From CAWJKP01 sp963843465 (GTDB taxonomy: Bacteria; Planctomycetota; Planctomycetia; Pirellulales; Thermoguttaceae), in assembly GCA_963843465.1 (NCBI GenBank), contig CAWJKP010000001.1, positions 806,001-870,000 of the forward strand: a DNA stretch of 64,000 nt. The letters run 5' to 3'. Shown here in pieces: positions 18,570-27,907 of the stretch. Under the pieces are notes generated by a model, which was given only the letters and a program-made list of their open reading frames with translations, made no database searches and was not told where the DNA came from. The position numbers and the translations under genes are program-made. Numbering within the stretch: position 1 is the first letter of the stretch; each line of letters starts with the position of its first letter.

Positions 18570-19932
18570 ATGTCCGCATTCAAGTCCCCCTTTTCCCACG
18601 CTCAATCCGCAATGGCAATCTCCCGTCGCCAAGCGATCAGCCGCATGGCGGGCGTCGTCGGCGCCGCGGTCGCGCCGATGGTCTTGCCCGCGCGAGTGTT
18701 CGGCGAAACGGCCCCCTCGAAACAGGTCACGCTCGGCTTCGTCGGACTGGGCAACGAAGGTTATGGGCACAACCTGAAAGCGTTCCTGGTCGAGAACGAC
18801 GCCCGGGCGATCGCCGTCTGCGACGTACTCGGCAGCCGACGAACGCGGGCCCGCGAAACGGTCGACAAGCAGTACTCGGCGACGGGCTGCAAGGAGATCG
18901 CCGATTTCCGCGACCTCATTGCCCGAAAGGACATCGACGCCGTGGTCATCTCCACGCCCGACCACTGGCACGTGCCGATCTCGTTGATGGCCCTGGAAAC
19001 GGGCAAAGACGTGTTCTGCGAGAAGCCGACGCTGACCATTGCCGAGGGCCGCACGCTGGCCAATGCGGTCGATCGCCACAAGGCGGTGTTCCAGGTCGGT
19101 ATCGAGGACCGCTCGGTGATCTATTATTACCGCATGGCGGAGCTCGTCCGCAACGGCGCGATCGGCCAGTTGAAGACGATCCACGTCAAGTTGCCGGCCG
19201 GGTCGGCCTTTCCTTTGGAGAAGCCGGCTCCGGTTCCGGCGGATCTCGATTGGGAGATGTGGCTCGGCCCGGCGCCGTTTCATCCTTTCACCCCAACCCG
19301 CACCGAGGCCATGCACTGGCGGCAGGTCCGCGACTACTCCGGCGGTCTGCTCACCGATTGGGGCTCGCATCTGATGGACACGGCCCAGGTGGCCAACTTC
19401 GCCGAGCTGGGCAGTCCGGTGGAAGTCGAAGGCACCGGCGAGATTCCCGGGAACTCGATGGCCACGACGTTCGTCACGTTCAAGCTGCATTATCGCTACG
19501 CCAACGGCGTGGAGATGTTCGTCGAGTCGGGCGGCGTGGCCCTGCGCTTCGACGGAACCGAGGGTTGGGTCGGCAACAACGGCTGGCGCGGCCCGCTGGA
19601 AGGGACCTCCAAGGAGTTGCTGCGGCGGAAGTATCCGCGCGGGCAACAAGATCTGGCCGATGCCGCCCAACGAGCAACGCAACTTCCTCGACTGCGTCAA
19701 GTCGCGTCAGCCGACCACCTACACCGCCGAGGCCAATCAGCGGCTCAGTACGGCGATGCACGTCGGCAACATCGCCATGGAGCTCGGCCGCAAGTTGAAG
19801 TGGGACCCGACGAGCGAATCGTTCCCCGGCGACGAGGCGGCCAACGCCCTGCGCAGCCGGCCGGCGCAACGATTGGATGAAACGATAATTTTCTTGGCGG
19901 GGTACTTGCAATTCTCTGCGTCGCGGCAGTAG
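18570..19932 (+). CDS. Gfo/Idh/MocA family oxidoreductase, Tat-exported (frameshifted near 3' end)
   Basis: The N-terminus has a twin-arginine signal (ISRRQAISRMAGVVGAA). The Rossmann motif is TLGFVGLGNEGYG, and the family motif is CEKPTL after TPDHWHVPISLMAL. The frame breaks near 19655: the upstream frame ends RRKYPRGQQDLA and the continuation MPPNEQRNFLDCVKSRQPT lies in another frame, followed by HVGNIAMELGRKLKWDP, the usual C-terminus of this subgroup. The tail after ANALRSRP is unusual and runs about 20 residues beyond the normal end. The ATG at 18570 is preceded by GGAAGGTG. Likely acts on sugars in the periplasm with NAD(P). Confidence 0.8.
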
Positions 19933-20027
19933 ATTGATGTCAGACCAGCCGGTCCCCCCTATTCGACGGAAATACTCCCGTCGATGCCGGCGCGTGGTTA
20001 CCATCCCACCTCAGAAGGAGTATTGCT

Positions 20028-21185
20028 ATGGTACGGTTCCTGTTGTCTTTGGCCCTTGTGCTGGGCCTGACCTTCACCGCGGCAATGGCTGCTGATCCAG
20101 CACCGAAGGTCGTTGCGGGCTCGGAAGTTGCCGCCGCCAAGCAGCGGTTGGCTGCGGCTTAACAGGCGGTCGAGACCGCCCAGAAGAAGGCTGCTGCTGC
20201 CCGCAAGGCGGCCGCGGAAGCCGCCCAGAAGGCTGACGCCGCTATCGCGGTCGCCGTCAGCAAGCAGATGGAAGCCTCCCAGTTGCAGGCAACCGCGGAC
20301 GCATCGGGCTGGAATGTTCGCCGGGCGATGATGGCCCTCCGCCGAGCCGAGCAGGCCGAGCAGCTTGCCGCGGCCAGGAAGAAAGCCGAAGCAGCTAGGC
20401 AAGCGGAAGAGGCTTCGCGAATTGCCGCGGCAAAGAAGCAGGCCGAACAGGAGAAGAAGGACCGAGAGCTTCGCCAGGCGGCGCTCGTCAAGCAACAGGC
20501 CGAGGCCCAAAAGGCCCAGGAGGCGAAGAAGGCCGCGGAACTGAAAAAGGCGGCCGAAGCCAAGAAGGTCGTCGAGGCCCAAAAGGCCCAGGAGGCGAAG
20601 AAGGCCGCGGAACTGAAAAAGGCGGCCGAAGCCAAGAAGGTCGCCGAGGCCCAAAAGGCCCAGGAGGCGAAGAAGGCCGCGGAACTGAAAAAGGCGGCCC
20701 AAGCCAAGAAGGTCGCCGAGGCCCAAAAGGCCCAGGAAACGAAGAAGGCCGCGGAACTGAAAAAGGCGGCCGAAGCCAAGAAGGTCGCGGAGGCCCAAAA
20801 GGCCCAGGAGGCGAAGAAGGCCGCAGAACTGAAAAAGGCGGCCCAAGCCAAGATGGTCGCGGAGGCCCAAAAGGCCCGGGAGGCAAAGAAGGCCGCGGAA
20901 CTGAAAAAGGCGGCCCAAGCCAAGATGGTCGCGGACGCCCAAAAGGCCCAGGAGGCAAAGAAGGCCGCGGAACTGAAAAAGGCGGCCAAAGCCAAGATGG
21001 TCGCGGACGCCCAAAAGGCCCAGGAAGCGAAGAAGGCCGTGGCACTGAAAAAGGCGGCCGAAGCCAAAAAGGCCGAAGAGGCTAAAAAGGCCGAAGAGGC
21101 GAAGAAGAAGGCTCCTGAGACCAAGAAGCCGGCCAATGGCGAAAAGACGGCTCCGTCGCCTGCCAAGCCGGCCGTGAACAAGTAA
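20028..21185 (+). pseudogene. Lys/Ala/Glu-rich coiled-coil repeat protein with signal peptide, interrupted by in-frame TAA
   Basis: ATG at 20028 follows AGAAGGAG and opens a signal peptide (MVRFLLSLALVLGLTFTAAM). After 44 codons an in-frame TAA (20160-20162) interrupts AAKQRLAAA-stop-QAVETAQKK; CAA for Gln would fit, a single C-to-T change. The same frame then stays open to 21185. The body is a highly charged helix with eight 24-residue repeats of the type EAQKAQEAKKAAELKKAAEA, likely a long coiled coil in the envelope. Translation could restart at the ATG at 20268, but without the signal peptide. A strong terminator follows. Resembles TolA-like or histone H1-like low-complexity proteins only in composition. 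Confidence 0.7.
20502..21077 (+). repeat. Eight 72-bp tandem repeats inside the coiled-coil gene
   Basis: The unit begins GAGGCCCAAAAGGCCCAGGA and encodes 24 residues. Eight units lie head to tail. Units 1-4 end in AKKV and units 5-7 in AKMV, so the array has expanded by at least two rounds of local duplication. Differences are mostly single bases. Confidence 0.9.
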
Positions 21186-21230
21186 CAGGTTGACCGGCAT
21201 TCGCCCTCACCGGCACGATGTCCAGTCACC

Positions 21231-21266
21231 CTGGGAGGCCGCGGTCGCCGCGACCGCGCCTCCCAG
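21231..21266 (+). terminator. Rho-independent terminator after the coiled-coil gene
   Basis: A strong stem CTGGGAGGC-(C)-GCGGTCG pairs with CGACCGC-GCCTCCCAG around a 3-base loop and is followed by TCTCTTTA. It lies about 45 bases after the stop at 21185. Confidence 0.7.
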
Positions 21267-21327
21267 TCTCTTTAGTGCCGGCAGTCCGGATCAGGTTGCT
21301 TCGCACCGGCGGAGATGCCCTAAATCC

Positions 21328-23005
21328 ATGACTCGTTACACCTGGGCCCGGGGGGGCGACATCAACGCCTTCTTCGGCTTGATCCTCGACAATGTGGCGG
21401 TGATGATCGTGCTGGTTGTCTTGGTGACCGGTACGAAGCCCGCCGCTGAGCACCGCTATTCCCGAGAGTTTGTGCTGACGCAGATGATCCCGGGCACGGC
21501 CCTGGGTGTTGTGCTCGGCGACCTGGCCTATACGTGGATGGCATTCCGCCTGGCCCGCCGAAGCGGCAAGGCAGACGTGACCGCCATGCCGCTGGGGCTG
21601 GACGCGCCGAGCACGTTTGCCATCGGCGCGCTGGTGTTGCTGCCTGCTCTGCATGACGGCATGACCCGGTACGGGCTGGACCACCGGCAAGCGATGGTCT
21701 TCGGCTGGCACGTAGGCGCGACCGTCCTGCTGCTGGTCGGGGTTTTCAAATCGGTGCTGGCGCCGCTGGGAGGGAAGATTCGGCATTGGGTGCCGCGGGC
21801 AGGACTGTTGGGCTCCCTGGCGGCAATCGCCCTGGCGCTGATCGCTTTCCTGCCCCTGTGGACGCATATTGCCGCAGTGCCTGTGGTGGGCTTCCTCGCG
21901 CTGACGGTGATCCTTGTCAGCTTGGTGGCCCAGCGCAGCTTGCCGGGCCGGATCCCCGGGGCATTGGCCGCCGTGCTGCTGGGTGTACTGGTCTACTACC
22001 TGGGCAATTACCTTGGCCAGGCGTTCGCGTGGCCTATCGTGCCGCCACCCACCCGCCATGCTGCCGCTTTCTGGCGGGCCCCGGAGTTGTTGCCCAGCTT
22101 CTCACGGAGCCTGCTCTGGTGGCAGCGTGTTGCCTTGCAGGCCCTGTCCGATCTGCCCGTGATGTTGCCGTTTGCCCTGGCCACGCTCGTCGGCGGCATC
22201 GACTGCACCGAAAGCGCGGCGGCGGCAGGCGATGAGTTCGATACACGTACCATCCTCTTGACCGAAGGGCTTGCGTCGGTGGCGGCCGGGGCGTGCGGGG
22301 GTGTGATTCAGAATACCCCCTACATCGGCCAGCCCGCGTACAAAGCCATGGGAGGCCGCGCTGCCTACACGCTGGCGACGGCGATGTTCATCGGCGCCGC
22401 GGGCATGTTCGGTTGGTTCACTCACTTGTTCGAGTGGCTGCCCGAGGCAGCCGCGTTTCCCATTCTGGTCTTTATCGGCTTGGAGATTTGCGCAGTCGTT
22501 TCGGGCGACCCCGGAACGTCATTTTCCCGCTTTGGCGCTGGCGATTCTGCCGGCATTGGCCTACCTTGTGTTGATCGGACTGGACGCGGTCTTGCCTGAT
22601 GGTCCGCCTGCCGCCCGGGCGGCCGTCGTCGTGCAATCGCTCCGTTGCCTGGCCAACGGCTTCATTGTGACGAGCCTGCTTTGGGCGTCGGCCCTGGCCG
22701 CGATGTTGGATGGAAAGCTGGCGCGTTCGGCCGGCTACTTCGGAATTGCGGGGATTTGCAGCCTCTTCGGCATCATCCACTCGCCCCTGCGGCCGGCGGC
22801 CATCGCCCTGCCGCAACACGTTCTGGCACAAATGTCACAAGATCCCGCCATTCGCTGCCAGTCGCCGTACCACTGGGCCGCGGCCTACGCATTGGCGGCG
22901 GTGCTGCTGATCCTCCTTCACCTGGCACGCCGTCAACGAGACGAAGTTCCCCAACACCGCCTCACATCAGCAGCACGCCCGTGCCCTGGATTCGATCGGC
23001 CTTGA
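21328..23005 (+). CDS. NCS2-type nucleobase permease (xanthine/uracil/hypoxanthine-like), frameshifted
   Basis: A polytopic membrane protein of about 558 residues. The start MTRYTWARGGDINAFFGLIL and the motifs GGIDCTESAAAAGDEFDTR and GACGGVIQNTPYIGQPAYKA are typical of the NCS2/AzgA-like permeases of planctomycetes. It would import purines or uracil with protons or sodium. Near 22497 the frame shifts: GLEICA is followed in another frame by SFRATPERHFPALALAILPA, the expected continuation. GGAGA precedes the ATG at 21328. The 3' end overlaps the convergent dehydrogenase gene by 44 bases. Confidence 0.8.
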
Positions 23006-23966
23006 GGTCCTGAAGGGCCCGATTCGCTTCGGCCAGCGGATAGACGGTTGTATGCGGCCGGACGGGAATCAGGGCCGACTCGGCCAGCAATTCGCAACCG
23101 TCCTGCCGGGTGTTGCTGGTAACCGAATGGATGTCGCGCTCGTAGAAGACGCAACGCTCGTAGTCCATCGCGGGGATGGGCGTCATGTAGATGCCGGCCA
23201 GGGCCAGCGTGCCGCCTTTCTCGAGTTTCTCCAGGGCGGGTGGCACCAGCTCGCCCACCGGCGCGAAGACAATCGCGCTATCGACTTTGATCGGCAGCTC
23301 CTCCGGCCGAGCGCCCGCCCAGACTGCCCCCATCTGCCGGGCCAACTCGCGGTGCTTCTCGTCGCGCGTGACCACGTAGACCTCGCAACCGCGATGCCGG
23401 GCGATCTGGATCAGCACGTGGGCCGAGGAGCCGAAGCCGTACATCGCCAACCGGCCGCCGGGCGGAAGCCGGCTCCGCTTCAGCGCCCGATAGCCGATGA
23501 TCCCGGCGCACAGGAGCGGAGCGGCTTCGACGTCGCCGAATCGGTCGGGGATCTCATAGGCGAAGGCCTCCGGCACGACGGCGTACTCGGCATAGCCGCC
23601 GTCGGCCTGATAGCCGGTGAATCGAGCCGACTCGCAAAGGTTCTCGCGTCCCGTGGTGCAGAACCGGCACCGGCCGCAGGTCCAGCGGAGCCAGGCAGCC
23701 CCGATCCGTTGCCCGAGGCGCAGCCGCACGCAGTCGGGGCCCAAGGCGTCCACCGTGCCGACGATCTGATGGCCGGGGATGACCGGCATCTTCCGCGGCG
23801 GCAAATCGCCTTCGACCACGTGCAAGTCGGTCCGGCAAACGCCGCAGCAGCGGACCTTCATCCGCGCTTCGCCGGCCTTGGGCTCCGGCATCGGCACTTC
23901 CGCCAGTCGAAGCGGCGAAGATTCGACCGCTGCGATCTCTTCCAGGAGCATGGCTTTCATTTGCAT
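22962..23966 (-). CDS. Zinc-dependent alcohol dehydrogenase family protein
   Basis: A 334-residue medium-chain dehydrogenase. Catalytic zinc site CGVCRTDLHVVEG and GHQIVG at the N-terminus; structural zinc loop CGRCRFCTTGRENLC at about residues 95-110; nucleotide site as YGFGSSAHVLIQ, a variant of GxGxxG. It should oxidise an alcohol or reduce an aldehyde with NAD(P). It reads towards the permease on the plus strand and is co-directed with the oxidoreductase gene behind it, with a 68-base gap, so the pair may be an operon. Physiological substrate unknown. Confidence 0.88.
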   Translation of the reverse strand: MQMKAMLLEEIAAVESSPLRLAEVPMPEPKAGEARMKVRCCGVCRTDLHVVEGDLPPRKMPVIPGHQIVGTVDALGPDCVRLRLGQRIGAAWLRWTCGRCRFCTTGRENLCESARFTGYQADGGYAEYAVVPEAFAYEIPDRFGDVEAAPLLCAGIIGYRALKRSRLPPGGRLAMYGFGSSAHVLIQIARHRGCEVYVVTRDEKHRELARQMGAVWAGARPEELPIKVDSAIVFAPVGELVPPALEKLEKGGTLALAGIYMTPIPAMDYERCVFYERDIHSVTSNTRQDGCELLAESALIPVRPHTTVYPLAEANRALQDLKADRIQGTGVLLM

Positions 23967-24034
23967 AGCTCACCAACATCCGGCCAACGGGCGACTGTCT
24001 CAGCTCGGCTGCGTGTGTTTCTTCACGAATTCCA

Positions 24035-25426
24035 TCAGACGATTTCCCAACCCTTGCGTCGAGGCTCGTTAATGAGCGCGTCGGCTGCGGCCACGCCCGG
24101 GACCCTGAGGTTGACCGCGTCCCAGGAGATCCGCTTGCCGAGGCGCAAGGCGAGGACTCCCAGCAGCACCAGTTCGGTAAGCCTGGCGCCGTACTGGAAG
24201 TTGGCGCTGGCGGGCGGCCCGCCCTTGCAGGCGTCGAGCCAGTCACGGTGATGTCCCTTGGAACGGGGCAGGGTTTTCGGCGGCTTCTTGTAGGCGGCCG
24301 TCTTCTCGTACGGCAGCAGCCGCTGCTGGCCGGCCCAGCCTTCGGTGAGCAGCTTCCCCTTGTCGCCGATGAAGAGGACGCCATGGTCGGGCAAGGGCCG
24401 GCCCGGCCCCATTTCCTTCGGCCAAGGAGGTTGCAGACCGCCGTCGTACCAGGTGATTTTGACCGGGGGCTTGTCGCCGCGGGGACCAAACTCGTAGTAA
24501 CAAATTTCGCCGTGGGGCGCGATCTCGGCGTCCATGTTGCCCGCCGGGAAGGCTTGCACGCTCAAGGGCGCGTTCAGATCGAGGGCCCACAGCGAGTTAT
24601 CCAGGTCGTGGCAGCCGAAATCGCCCATCGTCCCCGTGCCGAAGACCCAGAAATCGCGCCACGTGACCGGGGCGTAGGCCGGATGGAACGGCCGGGGCTG
24701 GCAAGGCCCCAGCCACAAGTCCCAGTTCAGCCCGGCGGGCATGGGGGCCGCATCCGTAGGCTTTCCCGTGAGCGACCTGTTGAAACGCCCGGCTCGCACC
24801 CAAATCTGCACCTCGCGGACCGGGCCGATCACGCCGTCCCAGATCCACTCGCAGGTCTGGCGGATCGTCTCGCGGGAGTGCCCGTGGTTGCCCAACTGCG
24901 TGGCGACACCCGTCTCCTTGGCCACCTGGGCCACCTTGCGGGCCTCCCAGAGGCTGTGCGTGAGCGGTTTCTCGCAGTACACGTGCTTGCCCGAGCGCAT
25001 GGCCAGCACCGACACGTAAGCGTGCAGGTGGTCCGGCGTGGCGCAGAGGACGGCGTCGACGGCCTTTTCCTTTTCGAGCATCACGCGGAAGTCTTCGTAC
25101 TCGGCGCAGCGGAAGTTGGGGGTCTTCGCGCCGTAGTGCCTCTCGACCTCGGCCTTGACCGGCTTGCGTCCGGCGTCGCCCTGGTAGTAGAAGGCGTCGA
25201 GATTCCAGCGTTCCGCGGGATCGGCCACGGCGATCACCTGCACGTCCGGCTCCTGGAACAACGTCCGCGTGTTCGCCCGTCCTTGCCCGCCAGCGCCCAC
25301 CAGGGCGACGTTGACCTTCTCGCTGGGCGGAACGAAACCGGCCCCGCCGAGCACGTGGCGGGGAACCAACGTGGCCGCCGCCGCGGCAGCAGCCGAGCCA
25401 ATGAATTGACGGCGCGTAGTTTTCAT
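24035..25426 (-). CDS. Gfo/Idh/MocA family oxidoreductase, Tat-exported
   Basis: A 463-residue protein. The ATG at 25426 has GGAG seven bases upstream (GGAGACCCGCT) and gives a clean Tat signal (KTTRRQFIGSAAAAAAATLV). Rossmann motif VALVGAGGQGRANT; family motif YCEKPLTHS after ATPDHLHAYVSVLAM. The C-terminal domain contains GTMGDFGCHDLDNS and ends NFQYGARLTELVLLGVLALR, the usual signature of the long, exported planctomycete subgroup. Likely oxidises a glycoside hydroxyl in the periplasm. Intact, unlike the gene at 18570. It lies back to back with the sialate esterase at 25724. Confidence 0.88.
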   Translation of the reverse strand: MKTTRRQFIGSAAAAAAATLVPRHVLGGAGFVPPSEKVNVALVGAGGQGRANTRTLFQEPDVQVIAVADPAERWNLDAFYYQGDAGRKPVKAEVERHYGAKTPNFRCAEYEDFRVMLEKEKAVDAVLCATPDHLHAYVSVLAMRSGKHVYCEKPLTHSLWEARKVAQVAKETGVATQLGNHGHSRETIRQTCEWIWDGVIGPVREVQIWVRAGRFNRSLTGKPTDAAPMPAGLNWDLWLGPCQPRPFHPAYAPVTWRDFWVFGTGTMGDFGCHDLDNSLWALDLNAPLSVQAFPAGNMDAEIAPHGEICYYEFGPRGDKPPVKITWYDGGLQPPWPKEMGPGRPLPDHGVLFIGDKGKLLTEGWAGQQRLLPYEKTAAYKKPPKTLPRSKGHHRDWLDACKGGPPASANFQYGARLTELVLLGVLALRLGKRISWDAVNLRVPGVAAADALINEPRRKGWEIV

Positions 25427-25723
25427 AGCGGGTCTCCGGCACGTTGAACTGCCTTTATGATGGACAATGCAGGAGAGTCCTGTCAATGCCGGCGAGTGCT
25501 TTGGTCCGCCCATTGGCTTGACTTCGCTGGCCCGTCAGTCTAGGCTCACGGCAGCGCCGTCAGGCTGGGTCCGGCGTGCATGCGACCTTGAACCGCTGGA
25601 GGGCTTCGATTTCGTCAAGATGACGCCAGACCCTTCCGTGGTCCGCGGCCTGCTGCCTGGGAGGGCGACCGCCTGGGCGATAGCGTGCCCAAAAAAGAGA
25701 ATCTCGCATACACGGGGATCACC

Positions 25724-27898
25724 ATGGTTTTTCGCATTTCGCCGGATTTCCCAAGAACGCATCACCCAAGGCATCAGGCGCTTGGCTGGCCATTACTGAC
25801 GCTGCTGCTCACATCGGCATGGCTGTTCGCCCATCGATGCGTGCTCGCGGAGAATAGTCCCGCCAACGTCAATCTGCTGACGAATCCCTCTTTCGAAGCT
25901 ACGGCGGGCGCCGGCGCGGATGAAAAGCTGGTGCCGGGATGGAACTTGCGTTTCCGAGCCAAAGAGACGGAGCCCGGCCTGACCGCCGAAGAAGTCTCCA
26001 TCGTGGACGATCCGGCTCTGGCTCACTCCGGCAATCGCTGTCTGCGGATTCAGCCACGAGGGCGCACCATCGAGCTGTTTTCGCTGGTCCCGCAGGTTCG
26101 ATCCTACGATCCGGGGCTCTACGAAATCTCGGCGTGGGTCCGCGGCCGGCCGGGTACCCGCGGCGCTTTCGGCACCTATGCGCTATACGCCAACAATTTC
26201 TGGGGCGTCACGGAGCAGTGGCGGAAGATCAAGTTCATCGGGTACTTCCAAGGGGGCAGCAACAGCGGACCGCTGACGTTGAATGTGTGGAAGGAAGGCG
26301 AGCGAGAACAGATCAAGGACCCCGTGCTGTACATCGACGACCTGAGCATCGTACGCCTGACCAGCGGACTTGCGGACCTCTTCGGCGACCACATGGTTCT
26401 CCAGCGCAACAAGCCGGCGCCCGTCTGGGGCTGGACCAAGGATGCCGGCCGGAAAGTCACGGTTACGTTCAACGGGCAGGCCAAGACTGCCACTGCCGAT
26501 CAGGACGGTCGTTGGGAAGTCACGCTCGATCCCATGCGGGCAGGCGGACCGCTGGTGCTCGAGCTGGATGGCCGCCCGGCAGCCTACGACGTGATGGTGG
26601 GTGACGTGTGGCTGTGCAGCGGACAATCGAACATGGAGATGGGCATCGACAAGTTGCACGGTATTTGGGGTCATGCACCCGAAGTGCTGGCCGAGGCCAA
26701 TCATCCCCAAATCAGGCTCTGGCACGCCTCCCAGCAATTCAGTCCCAAGCCCATGCACAGTTACGTGATACGGCAGAACGTGTACATGGCCGAACACCAG
26801 GCGGAGTGGAATGTCTGCACGCCGGACACCGTTGCCCGCGGCGCCTGGGGCGGTTTTTCCGCGCTGGGCTACTTTTTCGGCCGGGAAATCCAGGCGGACC
26901 AGAAGGTCGCCGTCGGCCTTATGCAGGTTGCCCACGGCGGCACCGCCATTGAAGCCTGGATGAGCGCCGAAGCGCTGGAGACGATTCCCCGGGACCGCTG
27001 GGTCATCGCCCCCATCTCGCAGATGGCGCGCGACAAGGTCAAAATTACGCCGCTGCCGGCGGTTCCGCAAGGCGTGACCGCTCCCACCGCGGCGTATGCC
27101 GAAGCGGCCACCACCACCAACGGCGAACCGCACGCGGCCTATAACTACGCCAGTGCCTGCTTCAACAGCCTCGTGGCGCCGGTCTTCCCGTACGCTCTGC
27201 GCGGCGTGCTGTGGAACCAGGGGGAACACAACGCCAACGACCGCTTCTATGCGGACAAGCTCAAGAGTCTCATCGCCGACTGGCGGGCCAAGTTGCGCCA
27301 AGAGAACCTGCCGTTCATCATCACGCAGTTGTGCAACTGGCAAACGTCCGGCTGGGACAAGGGGCCGATAAGATTCCAATGGATACGCGAGGCCCAGCTC
27401 CACGTGTCCCAATCCGCTGCCAACACCGCGCTGGCCGTAACGATCGATCTGGCCGACAAACCCGGCGAAGGCGGGCACGGCAACGACGGGTATGGTCCAG
27501 GGGAAATCCATCCCATACGGAAGCGGGAGGTCGGACATCGCAACGCCCTGGCGGCGCGGGCCCTGGTCTATGGGGAGAAGATCGTCTCCTCCGGGCCGGT
27601 CTACCAATTCTGCAAGCGGGAAAACGGCAAGCTTCGGATCGCGCTGGATTCGACCGGCGGCGGCTTGATCGCCAAGGGGGGCAAGCTGGTTGGTTTCAGC
27701 ATTGCCGGAGCCGACCGAAAGTTTGTCCCGGCCGAGGCCCTGATCGAAGGCGGTTCCGTCGTGCTCAGTGCCCCGGCCGTCGCAGCCCCCGTGGCGGCGC
27801 GCTACGGTTTCGAGCAGTTCGTGAACCCGCTAGGCAACCTCTACAACCAAGAAGGGCTTCCGGCGTCGCCGTTTCGCACGGATGACTGGCCGTTGTAG
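25724..27898 (+). CDS. Sialate O-acetylesterase with N-terminal CBM-like domain
   Basis: A 724-residue secreted protein. After a signal peptide (LLTLLLTSAWLFAHRCVLA) comes a jelly-roll domain (NLLTNPSFEATAG to LYIDDLSIV), which probably binds carbohydrate. The esterase part begins LADLFGDHMVLQRNKPAP and has the nucleophile block GDVWLCSGQSNMEMG, GGFSALGYFFGRE, GVLWNQGEHNAND and EIHPIRKREVGHRNAL for the catalytic Asp/His. It deacetylates sialic acids or other acetylated glycans. Start chosen at the ATG at 25724; an upstream GTG at 25685 is in frame. It is the intact relative of the damaged gene at 15948. Confidence 0.85.
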   Translation: MVFRISPDFPRTHHPRHQALGWPLLTLLLTSAWLFAHRCVLAENSPANVNLLTNPSFEATAGAGADEKLVPGWNLRFRAKETEPGLTAEEVSIVDDPALAHSGNRCLRIQPRGRTIELFSLVPQVRSYDPGLYEISAWVRGRPGTRGAFGTYALYANNFWGVTEQWRKIKFIGYFQGGSNSGPLTLNVWKEGEREQIKDPVLYIDDLSIVRLTSGLADLFGDHMVLQRNKPAPVWGWTKDAGRKVTVTFNGQAKTATADQDGRWEVTLDPMRAGGPLVLELDGRPAAYDVMVGDVWLCSGQSNMEMGIDKLHGIWGHAPEVLAEANHPQIRLWHASQQFSPKPMHSYVIRQNVYMAEHQAEWNVCTPDTVARGAWGGFSALGYFFGREIQADQKVAVGLMQVAHGGTAIEAWMSAEALETIPRDRWVIAPISQMARDKVKITPLPAVPQGVTAPTAAYAEAATTTNGEPHAAYNYASACFNSLVAPVFPYALRGVLWNQGEHNANDRFYADKLKSLIADWRAKLRQENLPFIITQLCNWQTSGWDKGPIRFQWIREAQLHVSQSAANTALAVTIDLADKPGEGGHGNDGYGPGEIHPIRKREVGHRNALAARALVYGEKIVSSGPVYQFCKRENGKLRIALDSTGGGLIAKGGKLVGFSIAGADRKFVPAEALIEGGSVVLSAPAVAAPVAARYGFEQFVNPLGNLYNQEGLPASPFRTDDWPL

Positions 27899-27907
27899 CA
27901 TAAACGC

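Noticed and set aside
20502..21077. The regular 72-bp array as a CRISPR array
   Set aside because: Units are directly joined without spacers and form an open coding frame.
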